Source: Takakia lepidozioides
Lineage: Eukaryota > Streptophyta > Takakiopsida > Takakiales > Takakiaceae
NCBI GenBank assembly: GCA_030704615.1
Contig: CM060733.1
Location: 2,976,001 to 3,040,000, forward strand
DNA length: 64,000 bases
Reading direction: 5' to 3'
Under the pieces are notes generated by a model. The model was not told the origin of the DNA and did not search any database. It saw only the letters and a program-made list of their open reading frames with translations. Shown here in pieces: positions 33,110 through 44,745 of the stretch (positions within the stretch are counted from its first letter, which is position 1; each line of letters begins with the position of its first letter). The translations under genes and the position numbers were made by a program.

Positions 33110-34940
33110 AAATGCGAATGCGGCGCCGCATTTCCGTTAAGTACCATCACGAAGCTACACATCCGTGCTTGTTGGAAGAAAATGCGGCACCGCATTTCCG
33201 TTCCACCTTCACATACCTTAGTTGTTGAACGGAAATACGGTGCCGCATTTCCGTCCCACAGCTCCATGTATGAGATACAAAAGGGAAATGCGGCGCCGCA
33301 TTTCCGTTCTGGAATGTCGAAATGTGCGATCCGGACGGAAATGCGGCGCCGCATTTCCGTTCTGGAATGTCGAAATGTGCGATCCGGACGGAAATGCGGC
33401 ACAACATTTCAATTCCTGTGGTTCATGATTTTCAATCTGAACGGAAATGCGGTACCGCATTTCCGTTCCCCCTTCACATACCTTCGTTGATGAACGGAAA
33501 TGCCGTGCCACATTTCCGTTCGGGAAAGTATAGAGGTCTCACCTAACGAAATGCGGTGCCGCATTTCCGGTCTGGAAAGTTTGAAGGTCTCACATGGATG
33601 GAAATGCGGCGCCGCATTTCCGTTCTAGAATGTCGGAAGTTGCGACGCATTTCTGTTCTTGCTGTTGACGATTTTCAGTCAGAATGGAAATGCGGTACCG
33701 CATTACCGTTCTGTAGAGTATTAAGGTCTGACCCTGGCGGAAATGCGGTGCCGCATTTTCGTTCCAAAGCTCTATGCCTCACATACAAAACGGAAATGCG
33801 GCGCCGTATTTCCGTTTTGGAATGTCGGAAGGTGCGACTCCGACGGAAATGCCGTACCACATTTCAGTTCCGATGTTTCACTGATTTTCATAAGAACGGA
33901 AATGCGGTGCCGCATTTCCGTTCTGGAGAGTATGAAGGTCTCACCCGGGCGGAAATGCGGTGCCGCATTTCCGTTCTAGCTTGTGAGGGAGGTGCGACTC
34001 GGATGGAAATGCGCTGCTGCATTTCAGTTCCGATGGTTCACGATTTACAGTCAGAACGGAAATGCGGTACCCTCATTTCCGTTCTGGATAGTCTGAATGT
34101 CTGAAGCGGTCGGAAATTGCGCTGTCTCAAGCGATCGGAAACTGCACTCGGCTCCATGCATCAGATACAAAACAGAAATGCGGCGCCGCATTTCCGTTCT
34201 GGAATGTCGGAAAGTGCCACTCGGACGGAAATGCGGTGCCGCATTTCTGTTCCCGTTGTTCATAATTCTCAATCAGAACGGAATGCGGTACCGCATTTCC
34301 GTTCCACCTTCACATACCGTGCTTGCTGGATGGAAATGCATTACCGCATTTCCGTTCTGGAGAGTATGAAGGTCTCACCCGGGCGGAAATGCGGTGCCGC
34401 ATTTCTTTTCCCTTTGTTCATGATTCTCAATCAGAACGGAAATGCGGTACTGCATTTCCGTTCCACCTTCACATACCGTGCTTGCTGGATGGAAATGCGT
34501 TACCGCATTTCCGTTCTGGAGAGTATGAAGGTCTCACCCGGGCGGAAATGCGGTGCCTCATTTCCGTTCTGGAATGTCGGAGTGCGACTCGACGGAAATG
34601 CGGCGCCGCATTTCCGTTATGGAATGTCGGCAAAGTGCGACTCGGACGGAAATGCGGTCGCGCATTTCTTTTTCTCTTTTGTTTCATGATTTCAATCAGA
34701 ACGGAAATGCAGTACCGCATTTTCCGTTCCACCCTTCACATACCGTGCTTGCTGGATGAAATCCTTACCGATTTCCGTTCTGATAGTGTAAAGGTTTCCC
34801 CCGGACGGAAACTCGGTGCCGCATTTCCGTCGCTCTGGTGCATGACCAAGACGCAATACGGAAATGCTGCTCGGTATTTCCGTCCAGCAGCAATCGAAAG
34901 AATCACTCCGGACGGAAATCTGAAACCTCATTTCCGCATG
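33110..34940. repeat. Palindrome array 2 (about 32 copies, 53-bp period)
   Basis: Palindrome centres run 33124, 33188, 33241, 33294, 33347, 33400, 33453, 33506, 33557, 33610, 33696, 33749, 33802, 33855, 33908, 33961, 34015, 34068, then 34184 to 34713 in the same rhythm and decayed copies to about 34930. Most steps are exactly 53 bp. The centre is always a pyrimidine-purine step (CG, CA, TG or TA). About five linker types of about 30 bp recur (one with TCTGGAATGTCG, one with TTCATGATTTTCAATC, one with CACCTTCACATACC, one with GAGAGTATGAAGGTCTCACC, one with CTCCATGYATSAGATAC), giving a higher-order unit of roughly 265 bp. It lies between the divergent methyltransferase-like gene and transposase. 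No gene is inside. Confidence 0.95.
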
Positions 34941-35571
34941 CTGAACCTGAATGGGGTGCATTGTTCCGAAAAACCTAATTGCGGCCAGTCTTGATGAGCA
35001 CAACTAGGTTGTCTGACCGTTTTTAACTAACAGTCCTGGCACTTGTCAGTGCGAACGCTCCTGTCCGTACCGAGATACTACTGCTGGATCCACCCTCAGG
35101 AGAAACTGTCATGAGATGTTATTTCGTCGCCGATTCTTGCCCTTATTGTCTAACTTACTGCTATGGAATCACACCTCCCACCTTCATGCATTAGCTTGAA
35201 ACTATACTTTCCACTTCAATGTGCGACTTCAATCGTCGATGGACTCCGCATGGTGCCTGTGAGCCTCGTCTGTCGCTATACTGACCTCGCACTTGCCAAC
35301 TTCGTGCGGTGTTCGATGGCTCCGAATTCCTACGCTATAGTTTGCTGTCCTCCGCAACTTGGAGAGCCTGGATCCCAAACGAGGAGGACTTTGCAGAGTG
35401 ACGAAACTTACCTTGGTTTCCAATTCAAGCTCAAACCGGGCACAGTTTACTTGGAAGAAGAAAGGAAGGATGTTCCTGACAGTTGACGAGACCATTGTCG
35501 TGCTAGGTAACGACGGAGGTTGCGGAATCGAATGGCACGTACCCCCATCAGACACCATCCTATACTGAGCT
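34941..35571. other. Upstream region of the MULE transposase
   Basis: There is no firm gene. Overlapping plus-strand frames at 35163-35568 could be the broken N-terminal part of the transposase, but carry no motif I can name. Confidence 0.3.
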
Positions 35572-38500
35572 GTGGGAATGCCATTCCTTTCCGAATCAGT
35601 CACTGTCCCACACCATCCACAAAGGAGTCCGGACCGACAGGCGGGCCACTGCCAACAGAGAGGTATGCCGATAATCATTCACTCCTCCCTCCGACCTGGA
35701 CCGTCAAGACCCTCCATAGCTTCTCGTGTGGACGTATTCGACATTTCCGACGATGAAGATGAGTGCATTGAGGTCCCCATGTCCTCCACACGGTCGTTCA
35801 AATCCGACATGGACGTCTCTGCAGGTGCTACGCAAGTACTCTCGAGCATAACTCCCACCCGGTCCATTGTGCAGCTCCTACGCAACATCACCTCGATGGT
35901 TCTTGCTCCGAGCTGGCTGCTCTCGCACGATGCCAATTTCGGTTGGGAAGGTAACGTATCTTATCTGCCTCCCGAAGTTGATGGCAATGTCCATCTTCTT
36001 CGAGTTTCACCTTCACTTCCTCAAACAAAGCCTCAGGGATGTTAACAGACATGGATCGAAAGCATGACGGGCACCCCTGGTGTGTGACGAAGACCAGGAG
36101 CACGAAAATTGCTGATGGTGTTCGTGTACGATACGTCCTCGTGGGGCGGGAAGCTGAGGTGCCTGAATCCCGCCTGCTTCCACTTTCTTTTGAAAGGAGG
36201 GCGGAGAAACGAGAGGAATTGGACTGGCACAACGCATCATCCATTCATTGTCTCCAGCCAAGCTCCTGCGGGTACTTTCAAGTGCGCACATTGCAAAGAA
36301 CACCGATGTGCATGTCCATGTGGAGAGCCAAGCAATATTACGTTTCCATTTGCTCCCGGACTTGACTAGAGCTTGCATACACTTGGGGTCCACTGCCACC
36401 CTTGGCGAGAGACAACATGCGTGAGGCTTTGCAGGAACACACGACATCATAAAAGAGGAGGTGAAAATTGAGCCCCGGAGCAAGACCAAAGCAGATTCAG
36501 CTGAAGGCAGCCCACAAGATTGCTCTTGAAAAATATGTCAGAAGATGGTTCAGACTGAGTGCCTTGAACGAAAGGAGATGCTTGACCTGTTGGAGTCCGT
36601 CTCGCACGTTTGTAGTCCGAATGTGCGGAATCACATCGTATCTTGCAAGCAGGAGTTCGGCCGGGGTTGGACATGCACTCAATCCTGGAGGTGAAACGAA
36701 TGACTGGATGGACTATCCAAGGTAGCAGGTTCTCCGGGCAAGGCAGCGAATCCCGATCGTTGTTCATTTTTAAAATGTCGACGTGTGGGCCGCGAGTGGA
36801 GTCGACTTGGTCACTCGCATGACAACTGAAACCGTCGAATGCTTGGTGATGTTTGATCACATCAAGCGGATTACAAACCATCATTGGGGTGACTATGGGT
36901 GCGCATGTTATGACTATCACTCCAAGAGGGTCATGACGATTGCAATCTGCGAGATGAAAGGGGAGGACACAACAGTCGGAGATGCATTCTGTGGGAGGGC
37001 ATAAAGGAGCAGATGGCAAGGGCGGGATTGCCAGAGCCCATTTTCAGGGGATTCATGGCAGACCTCAGGCCTCAGGCCAACTGGGCAGTCGGTGCGGCGT
37101 GTGTACGGTTGAGACCCCAATGTTCCAATGGAGGGGAAAGAGAGATCCTTTGATTCCATTGGATGCAGAGTCTATCCCACTACACTACCAAATTTTTGTC
37201 TAGCTCATTCCCGCTGAACACCGTGTCCTTTGTACGGCGTGGAAGGATGCACCCACATTTGATGACGCGGAGGTTAAATTTGCTATCATCGAGGCTTGGT
37301 GGAACACGTCAGGGTGCAGTGGAGACACACCAATCTGGGAGCCTTGCACAGCTGGTTGGGTGGTGGCATTTCCGGTATCGACAGTTCGGACAGTACACAT
37401 GCGGGGGTATGATGCTGTCATTTCGTGCAATTGTCTTTCTATTACGGACCTTTCCTTGTTCCTCACCATTGTCTATGTCCTTGTAGGAGCGGTGCTTGGA
37501 TTCCGACACGGACAGCCGAACACGAATATGGCAGAATCAGTGCACTCCTCCTGGCGAGCGTCTTCTGCGCATCTCTGGTGGACGTAGTGACGGCCACAAC
37601 GGAGGACATCGACAGAGCAATCATGCAGCAAGCCACGTACTACAAGTTCCTGAGCGGAAACAATGGGGCTTTGGGCCAGACAGGGAGGCATGGTTGGTGT
37701 GCGAACAGCTTCGAGGTCAAGAATCCACTGATGGGCGACAGCATTGCGAGATAAGATCAAAGGGACGCCTCTGCACCGCAGAGGTGAACACCTAGAGGGG
37801 GACGTCCGTACTCGCCCTGTGAGTGGAGGATTGAAGAGGAACCCGGGTGCGAAGAGGATTCCTGGAGATCCGACAGGAACATTTGACAGCACCTCGAGGG
37901 CCCATCATGTTGCGCACAATGTGTCTTCCAGCAGTGGAAGCCCAAGAAATTCCAGATCGCCATCGCCTTCAAGCGGGGATTCCTGTCCGAGAAATTCCCA
38001 CCGCTCGCTTGCCCCAGATTCCGCCCCCTGTTATGCAGTATGGCCAAGCCATTGTGGAGACGACTGTGTCTGCGTCACAGTGGATAATTGCTCGCACAAA
38101 GCCGTCGTTTCGAGGCAGGTGTTCCGCAATTCGAGTGGATACACGGCAACGTTGTTTAGAGATGATAAGAGGAATCCAGATGGTACTGTCCCTGCTCCTA
38201 CTTTTACAGGAAGATTTGTCCATGCAAAGTTTGCGGAGGCGACAACCACCCAGTTCTGTTCTGCAGGCACAACATTATGACTTGCGTGTATGGAAGAGCC
38301 CCGTACGGCATACAAACAATGCCAGAGGCTCCCCCGGTGTGGCCGGTGGAACCAGGCTGCGATCCTGAGTCAGGTTGAGGCCGACGCCCTTACCGCCGCA
38401 GGATGTCGGATGGTGCAGCGCACTGACGTCCCCAGACAACCATTTCCGCTCCACAGCCTCCACAACCGACCACCGACCCTTTGAGAGCAAGAACAATGGG

Positions 38501-38908
38501 ACCCGACAGCTCTAAGCATCCTAACACCGTTGGGGAAACCTAAGAGGCGCGGCTCCCTCAAATGAACGAGACGAGGATGGGGAATGCACTTCGGATGAAC
38601 TGTACAATCCAGAGCTCGACAGAAGTGCCCCCACCAGGCTCGGGCGGGTGTATCACACATGGCCACGCGCAGGCTCAACTGTTCGCAATGAGTGTACACC
38701 GCACCATTTCAGAATTACCCACCTGCAATTGCACCGACTTTCAGATCATGGCGAACAAGGGGCATCATACTGCCCTTGCAAGCATCTGTACTACGTGTAC
38801 CTAAAGAGACTCCGGTGTAATTCCACAACTCATCACTTCATACATGCACCAGGGTTGAGCCCCCAAGAGGTGCACACTCTTCTGAATATGGATCCAGGGG
38901 ACCAGTGA
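35572..38908 (+). pseudogene. Mutator-like transposase with SWIM zinc finger, many frameshifts
   Basis: Pieces in changing frames, in order: a Ser/acidic region (DVFDISDDEDECIEVP, near 35730); a Cys-rich module near 36150-36350 (LRCLNPACFHF, FKCAHCKEHRCACPCG); a DDE-like core (CLVMFDHIKRITNHHWGDYG at about 36840, IFRGFMADLRPQANWAV at about 37035, FAIIEAWWNTSGC at about 37280); NTNMAESVHSSW near 37520; and a SWIM finger, CNC at 38724-38732 and CPCKH at 38771-38785, with one frameshift between. SWIM (C-x-C-xn-C-x-H) after an RNase-H-fold core is typical of Mutator-like transposases, which fits the 9-bp target duplication. There are more than six frame breaks and several stops, so it is not functional. 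Confidence 0.65.
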
Positions 38909-39033
38909 GCTGGCTTGCGGTCCCAACACAAGGTACGCCCATCCTTTTCGGATAGTAGAACTGTACAGCTGCAAGTAGCCTGACTCTGGCCACAGAAAGG
39001 TCCGACTTATGTCTTGCCTACCAGTAACCTGTT

Positions 39034-39718
39034 TTGCTCGACGTCGATAATACTATGTCATTCACTTCGTGTTTTCCACGTGCATGTATTTTTGTGTTGG
39101 AGGTCCTGTTTTTCAGCTCTCCCAAACTTTGCTTTCCTCATTCGACCCCCGGCAAGGAAATGCGGCGCCGCATTTCCAAGTACGTCGTAGTACTGGTAGA
39201 TGCGGCAGTCAGCAACACCAAACCACCCAGATTCGCGCCGTGCGAACCCTAATGCGACACCGCATTTCCTAGTTCACTTGCAAACTTTCCCGCCGAATAC
39301 TGGAAGATGATAGAATTGTGCAGACTCTATTGGTTCAGTCGCGGCAAAAAGGTCAGCTTCATTCCAATGTTAAGGCATGGAAAACCGCGGAATACTCTAT
39401 ACAGGCCAGTATGCGACGTCATTTTGTTGTGGTATACTGGATTTGTCGTTGCACGGTCACTCATTTCCATGAGCGGATCTAAAAAACCATGAGCGGAGTT
39501 GTTACTGACGACATATCTTTGCCGCATTACAGGATCCGTAACTTCCAAAAACGGCAAGGTCAAATATAAAACTATTATTTTAATACTTGTTTAATCTGCC
39601 GCATTTCCAAATTTGGAGGAGTCCGCTCATGAAATCCGCGTGTCTTAGACTTCGGCTCACCGCTCATGCGGCTCATGGCTCATGGCTCATGGTTTCTGCT
39701 CATGAAATAGTCAACCTG
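39034..39718. other. Right end of the MULE with two palindromes
   Basis: No gene. Palindromes lie at 39159-39174 (AATGCGGCGCCGCATT) and 39251-39266 (AATGCGACACCGCATT). From about 39440 the sequence is the right terminal inverted repeat, ending GCTCATGAAATAG plus 8 bases. Confidence 0.75.
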
Positions 39719-39727
39719 CTTGCCAAC
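39719..39727. repeat. Right 9-bp target-site duplication of the MULE
   Basis: CTTGCCAAC, identical to 23955-23963. Confidence 0.85.
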
Positions 39728-40146
39728 ATCAGGAGGGACTGTGGCAACAACATCACAACAACCACGCCAGGTCGACAGTGATGATACCATGGCACTACAG
39801 CAATCACTGTCTGAGGTTTGGGGTGATGCTTCTTTTAACCCACCTACTGCTCCTGTTGCACTTTAATACAATCGGGCTATGATTCTACCCTTCAACCAAA
39901 TTCCCATTGTTTTGGATTTGGCTTGGAAAGAATTCAGTCCTCCAGAGTCTTTGGCACACTATTATCAGATTATGCGCATTTGGTTGTCAATGGCAACTTG
40001 GACTAAAGTTCTTCCAATTGACAGACCCATTGAAGATCACCATTTTGCGCGGTACTGGTCTGAGGCAGGAACCATGCTGAAGGAATTAATTGCCTTCCAG
40101 ATTGTTCATGGATTCATTTACAGCAAGACCAAGGAGGTACCTAGTT
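39728..40146 (+). pseudogene. RE2 3' reading frame, continuation after the MULE
   Basis: RE2 sequence resumes at ATCAGGAGGGACTG. A frame from 39879 reads PIVLDLAWKEFSPPESLAHY, IMRIWLSMATWTKVL and FARYWSEAGTMLKELIAF, and runs into the 3' LTR. No domain is recognised. It is the last part of the long 3' reading frame of RE2. Confidence 0.45.
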
Positions 40147-40856
40147 TGGTCATGGGTTGTCTGACACAGTTTCACATAGCCAGTCACAGTCCGACACAAC
40201 TTGGCACAGCCCGTCACAGCGTTCACGGGGAATGGTTATCATTGGCAAGGAACGACTGTGTGGGAACGACATCTGCAGATGGAACGTGTATTCTGTCTTG
40301 GATGACAGTTAGTTAGTTAGGCGGTTAGAACAATTTGCAGGTAAAATAGGCAGAGTAGCGACATGGAGGGGGTCACTTGGGAGATCACTTCTTGGACATC
40401 ACTTGAGGAGATCAGGCGGAGAGCACGATCTTGGAGCACAGGGATGGAGATTACACAGAGGAGGAGATACGACGAGATGATGCTTGATTCATGCAAGCTG
40501 TAGAGATGCACTATAGAGCAGATTAGAGACACCATGGCTTCGGCCTGATACATGATAGATATTAATATGATTCCTATTTCATAATCACACCGTGTAGAAG
40601 ATATGAGTGAAGCTGTGGAATGAATGCTTGAGTAGTTGGAACATGGTAGATTGCAAAAGCAATCTGATACTTAAACCTAGATAGTAAGGTAACTTACTGA
40701 ACTTGGATAGATATATGAAAGCACCCCATGATACACTAGATGTAGGTCATGACTGATTGTTCTAAGCGGGCTGAGTGCTTAGAGATTTCCAACTCTTCTA
40801 CATTGGAGTTTCCACCTCGGATAGCTAAGGGATGGGTGAGTAAAAGCCGTTCAACA
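40147..40856 (+). repeat. RE2 3' LTR and its target duplication
   Basis: It matches the 5' LTR (13562-14575) over about 680 bp with high identity, but most of the CACAG repeat is missing. It ends TTCAACA at 40856, followed by the target duplication ACACT (40857-40861; GCACT on the left side). Confidence 0.82.
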
Positions 40857-42760
40857 ACACTTTTGGATTCAGGGGCTTCAACATGTTTTATTGACAAAAA
40901 TTTTGCGAAGCAACACAATTTAACGCTCTTAAAAAAAAAACTCTCGGCCCCCGTTGAAGTCATCGATGGACGACCGTTAGCATCATGAAATGTTGACCAT
41001 GAAACTCGACCACTTGAAGTGAAGCTTAAAGATCAAGCATCATATATTGTTTTCAACGTCATCCAGTCTCCAACAAATCTTGTGATCATTGGACTTCCCT
41101 GGTTCGTATTTCACAATCCTGACATCGACTGGCGATTGCGGAAAATTTCTGCAAGACAAAAATGTAGAAATATCAAAGGTATTCAACCTCTGTTCCTTGG
41201 AGCTAGAACTTTTATGAGAGCTACAAAAAATGATGCGACATTTGCACTTTATGCGACTCCGATCAAGACCACAACAGACAAAAGTACTTCAACATTACCC
41301 ACTCAATATCAAGATTTCAATGATGTCTCCGAAGAAAAAAAAAGCAGACATATTGCCAGAACATCGACCTTATGAATGTGCAATTGAGTTACAAGAAGGA
41401 GCCCAACCACCATTCGGCCCAATTTATAACTTATCCCAGACAGAGTTGGCTGCATTACGTGAATACATTGATGAAAATTTGTCGAATAACTTCATCCGAC
41501 ATTCAAAATCACCTGCGGGGACGCCTATCTTGGTTATGAAAAAGAAGGACGGATCATTACGCGTGTGTGCAGACTATCACGGTCTCAACAAAATCACAAT
41601 TAAGAATCGTTATCTGTTGCCACTGATTTTTGGGCTTCTCAACCAGCTGGGACGAGCGAAGATTTTCACCAAAATTGACTTGAGATGAACTTATAACCTT
41701 GTACAGATAAAAGAATGAGACAAATGGAAAACAACTTTTCGAAGGTATGGACATTTTGAATACAGTGTTATGCCTTTCGGTCTTACAAATGCTCCAACAA
41801 TTTTTCAACATATGATGAATGACATCTTTCGAGAATTTTTAGATGACTTTTAGTCATCTATTTGGACGACATTTTGATATTTTCACAGAATGAAGAAAGA
41901 ACATGGCCGCCATGTATGCCTTGTCCTTGATAAATTAAGAGAAAGAGGACTATATGCCAAGTTGGAAAAATGTATTTTTTATTATCTGAGGTCGAATTTT
42001 TGGGCTACATTATATCCGACAAATGTATCTTTATGGATCAGAAGAAAATACAAACCATCATCAAGTGGATTAAACCAACTTCGGTCCGAGATGTACAATG
42101 TTTTTTGGGATTTGCAAATTTCTATAGAATCTTCGTCAAGGACTACTCCAAAATTGCTGCACAATTGACACGACTCACAAAAAAGGATAAATTTGTATGG
42201 GACGAGAAGGCTGACCAGACATTTGAAAGGTTGAAGCAGACATTTACAATGGCTCCAATATTGATACATGCAGACCTATCTAAACCATTCTTTTTGGAAG
42301 CAGATGCATCGGACTTTGTACTTGGCGATGTACTATCTAAATACGGTACGGATGACCGACTTCACCCTGTTGGTTTTCGTTCTCGCAAATTTTCCGCTGC
42401 GGAGATGAATATGAAATCCATGACAAAGAACTTCTGGCAATTATCGATGCTTTTTAAGAGTGACGTCATCTATTGGAGGGAGCTAAACATCAGGTCAATA
42501 TCTACACCGATCACAAAAACCTCGAGTATTTTACGAGTGCTCGTGTTTTGAATCAACGTCAAGCGAGATGAAGTATGTCACTAGCATGGTTTGATTTTGT
42601 TATTACCTACCGTCCATGACATCTTCAAGGAAAACCAGATGTTTTTTCTTGACGATCGTATCTTGCGTCAAAAGAAGGGGACGCAGTTTTCGACCAACAG
42701 AAATCCATCATCTTGAAACCAACAAATCTCCTTGAATATGTTATTCACGTCCACCTATGA
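40857..42760 (+). pseudogene. RE1 protease, reverse transcriptase and RNase H
   Basis: RE1 resumes at the protease active site (LLDSGASTCFID). Reverse transcriptase follows: [43 protein letters not shown] then TGA where Gly is expected, a second TGA shortly after, [14 protein letters not shown], and a broken YLDD region near 41845-41885. The thumb ([25 protein letters not shown]) and RNase H (FFLEADASDFVLGDVLS) are open in another frame. RNase H then decays through stops to about 42640. Confidence 0.83.
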
Positions 42761-43900
42761 CACTACAGAGATCATAAATGAGATTCAGGAAGCACTGAAG
42801 AACGACCAATTTCCTAAAACACTACGAAGTTAACTGAATCAACCTCAAGACCACCCCCATATTACAAACGATTTCGAATTCAAAGATGACTTACTTTACT
42901 TCAAGAGACTTCTCTATGTACCTCCAGGACTTATACGACTTTGAATTCTTCAAACAGGTCGTGATCTTCCGGCTGCATGACATTTCGGCTTCAACAAAAC
43001 AATGAAACTGATATCCATGAACTATTGGTGGCCGCAGATGTGGAAACTCGTGAAAGAATTTATAAAATCTTACGACACATGTGCTAGAGCGAAGGGACCA
43101 CGACATCGACCTTACGGTCTTCTTCAACCATTACCCATTCCCAAGGGTCCATGGTCGTCCGTGTCTAGGACTTTATTACGGACCTTCCAATTTTCATGAC
43201 CACCGATTCAATAATTGTTATTGTGGATGGTTTTACGAAGATGGTACATTTCATTCCATGTAATAAGACAGTTACATGCGAGGAAACTGCAAGACTCTTC
43301 CTCAACAATATCTACCCCATTCATGGACTCCCGAAGGACATCGTATCTGATCGAGGATCACAATTCATATCAAATTTCTGGAGGGGATTATTTCACATAT
43401 TGGCTACTAAGATCAACCTCTATACAACTAATCATCCACAGACTGATGGTCAAACCGAACGCGTAAACCAGATTTTGGAGCAATATCTTTGTTGTACGAT
43501 AAATCATCACCAAGATAATTGGACGGACCTTCTGCCATTAGCTAAGTTTGCCTACAACAACACTATACATTCTTCGACCAGACAAACTCCAGTTTTCTCC
43601 AATTATGGTCATCATCCTCGAGCAAACCCTTTCCACATGAAGACTGTTGGAAGCCATGCTGCAGAAAACCTTGCTACTCATCTTGCTACGATTCACAAGG
43701 AGCTTACATTCCACCTCGCAGAAGCTCAAAAACAATACAAGGAGTATGCAGATCAACATTGTCAACTCCAACCCCAGTTCAAGGTCGGAGATCGTGTGTG
43801 GCTTCTTCGACGGGACATACAAACCTCGCGATCATCAAAGAAGTTGGATTATCAACCTGGGACCATTTAAAATTATTCGACAAATAAATCCGGTCAGTTT
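42761..43900 (+). pseudogene. RE1 integrase
   Basis: The frame is broken at the start, then NYWWPQMWKLVKEFIKSYDT with TCARAKG (zinc module end). The DDE core is found from 43196: IIVIVDGFTKMVHFIPC, DIVSDRGSQFISNFWRG, TDGQTERVNQILEQYL. The first catalytic Asp region (about 43160-43190) is lost to a frameshift. The C-terminal domain (FKVGDRVWLLRRDIQ, then LGPFKIIRQINPVSFRLE) runs to about 43910, where the homology stops abruptly. Confidence 0.83.
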
Positions 43901-43914
43901 TCGGCTTGAGCAAG

Positions 43915-44520
43915 AGTGTGAAAGTGTAGCTATATATACTGATGGGTGGTGCTCCTCCATCCTTAGCGTGTATCAGGTACACTGAATGTGGAGTCTTCAC
44001 CTTGAAGCTAACTTGGCTGACATCATCGTTGTGACGTCTTATTGACGTGTCAGGACTTAGCTGGATATCGTTGATGAAACTCTTGGACTTTGTCAAATGC
44101 ATTGACGAGGTTAGATGAAGGTTCTCATGTTCATCAACGCGTAGCCTTTCCAATATACGAAATACTCAAGACGTTTATACTTGATGCGAGAGTCTAGGAC
44201 TTCATCGACTTCATACTCGATTTCCTGATTGACTTCGATTGGTGGAGGTGGTACGTAAACTATCCCTGGAATATTCGATGGATGATACAACTCCAATAAT
44301 GAAACATGAAAGACTGGATGGAACCAGATACATTTGAGCTGTTGCTTACCCAACTTCCAGTGACCTTCAACATCACGCTGATGCTCTCGAGACGATAGGC
44401 CACCAATGCGACGCGTACTTCCTCGTCTGGACCCCGTACGACGGCAAGTGGAGCCTATTCGAAGTCTGATAATCTTGTTGGAGGTTGCGGCTTCAAAGCC
44501 AGAGGACAACGAAATCATGT
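43915..44520 (-). pseudogene. Chromodomain fragment in inverted orientation
   Basis: On the minus strand the sequence reads CIWFHPVFHVSLLELYHPSN then IEYEVDEVLDSRIKYKRLEY and FVYWKGY (44126-44218). This is the usual end of a chromovirus integrase: the HPVFHVSLL link followed by a chromodomain, a methyl-histone reader. RE1's own integrase stops just before the point where this should appear on the plus strand, so the segment may be RE1's own C-terminus turned around, or a piece of a related element. Confidence 0.65.
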
Positions 44521-44727
44521 GTGAAGACAGCTTCGAAAATCAGAATGCTCAAATCACTGCGTGGTCCCAAGTTCAAGGTGTTGGACACTATCGATGGTTG
44601 TAGGGACCTATAAATCATTTGAGTCAAGAACGAAGAGCCGAATACTTGGCAAGTACCATTCGTCGGATTTTGGATTTTCTCCAACTCTAAGCAAGTCCAA
44701 GATTTTACCGTTCCTCGAGGAACTCGG

Positions 44728-44745
44728 CGCTAGAGGAGGAGGTGA
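44728..44745 (+). other. RE1 polypurine tract
   Basis: A purine-rich run (AGAGGAGGAGGTGA) directly before the TGTCACG start of the 3' LTR, the expected plus-strand primer. Confidence 0.65.

Larger units (their letters stand above)
23964..39718. mobile_element. Mutator-like element (15.8 kb) with methyltransferase cargo and palindrome arrays
   Basis: The ends are inverted: CTATTTCATGAGC at 23972-23984 and its complement at 39698-39710, each exactly 8 bases from the target duplication, followed inward by CATGAGC-type sub-terminal repeats at both ends. The plus strand carries a transposase relic with a SWIM zinc finger (35.6-38.9 kb), the hallmark of Mutator-like transposases. Cargo: two inverted paralogous genes (24.4-26.1 kb), a ParB/methyltransferase-like gene (27.6-32.7 kb, minus) and palindrome arrays (26.4-27.5 and 33.1-34.9 kb). 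It is inserted in RE2. The transposase is dead in this copy, but the cargo genes are much better preserved. Confidence 0.8.
13562..40856 (+). mobile_element. RE2: second Ty3/gypsy retrotransposon, nested in RE1
   Basis: LTRs at 13562-14575 and about 40147-40856 share their end sequence (GAGTAAAAGCC then CTCGACA or TTCAACA). The element lies between target duplications GCACT (13557-13561) and ACACT (40857-40861). Removing it and one duplication puts RE1's frame back in register at the LDSGAST protease motif, which fixes both borders. Inside: primer site, gag, protease, reverse transcriptase/RNase H, integrase, then about 4 kb of further reading frames after integrase, split by a MULE at 23964-39718. 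Stops and frameshifts show it is dead. Confidence 0.88.

Noticed and set aside
33110-34940. CRISPR array (palindromic repeats with about 30-bp spacers)
   Set aside because: The linkers recur in about five types and are not unique, the host is eukaryotic, and no cas genes are present. It is a higher-order tandem repeat.
33040-35003. Frames of 180-220 codons over array 2
   Set aside because: Same cause; the frames overlap on both strands and start or stop at linker variants.
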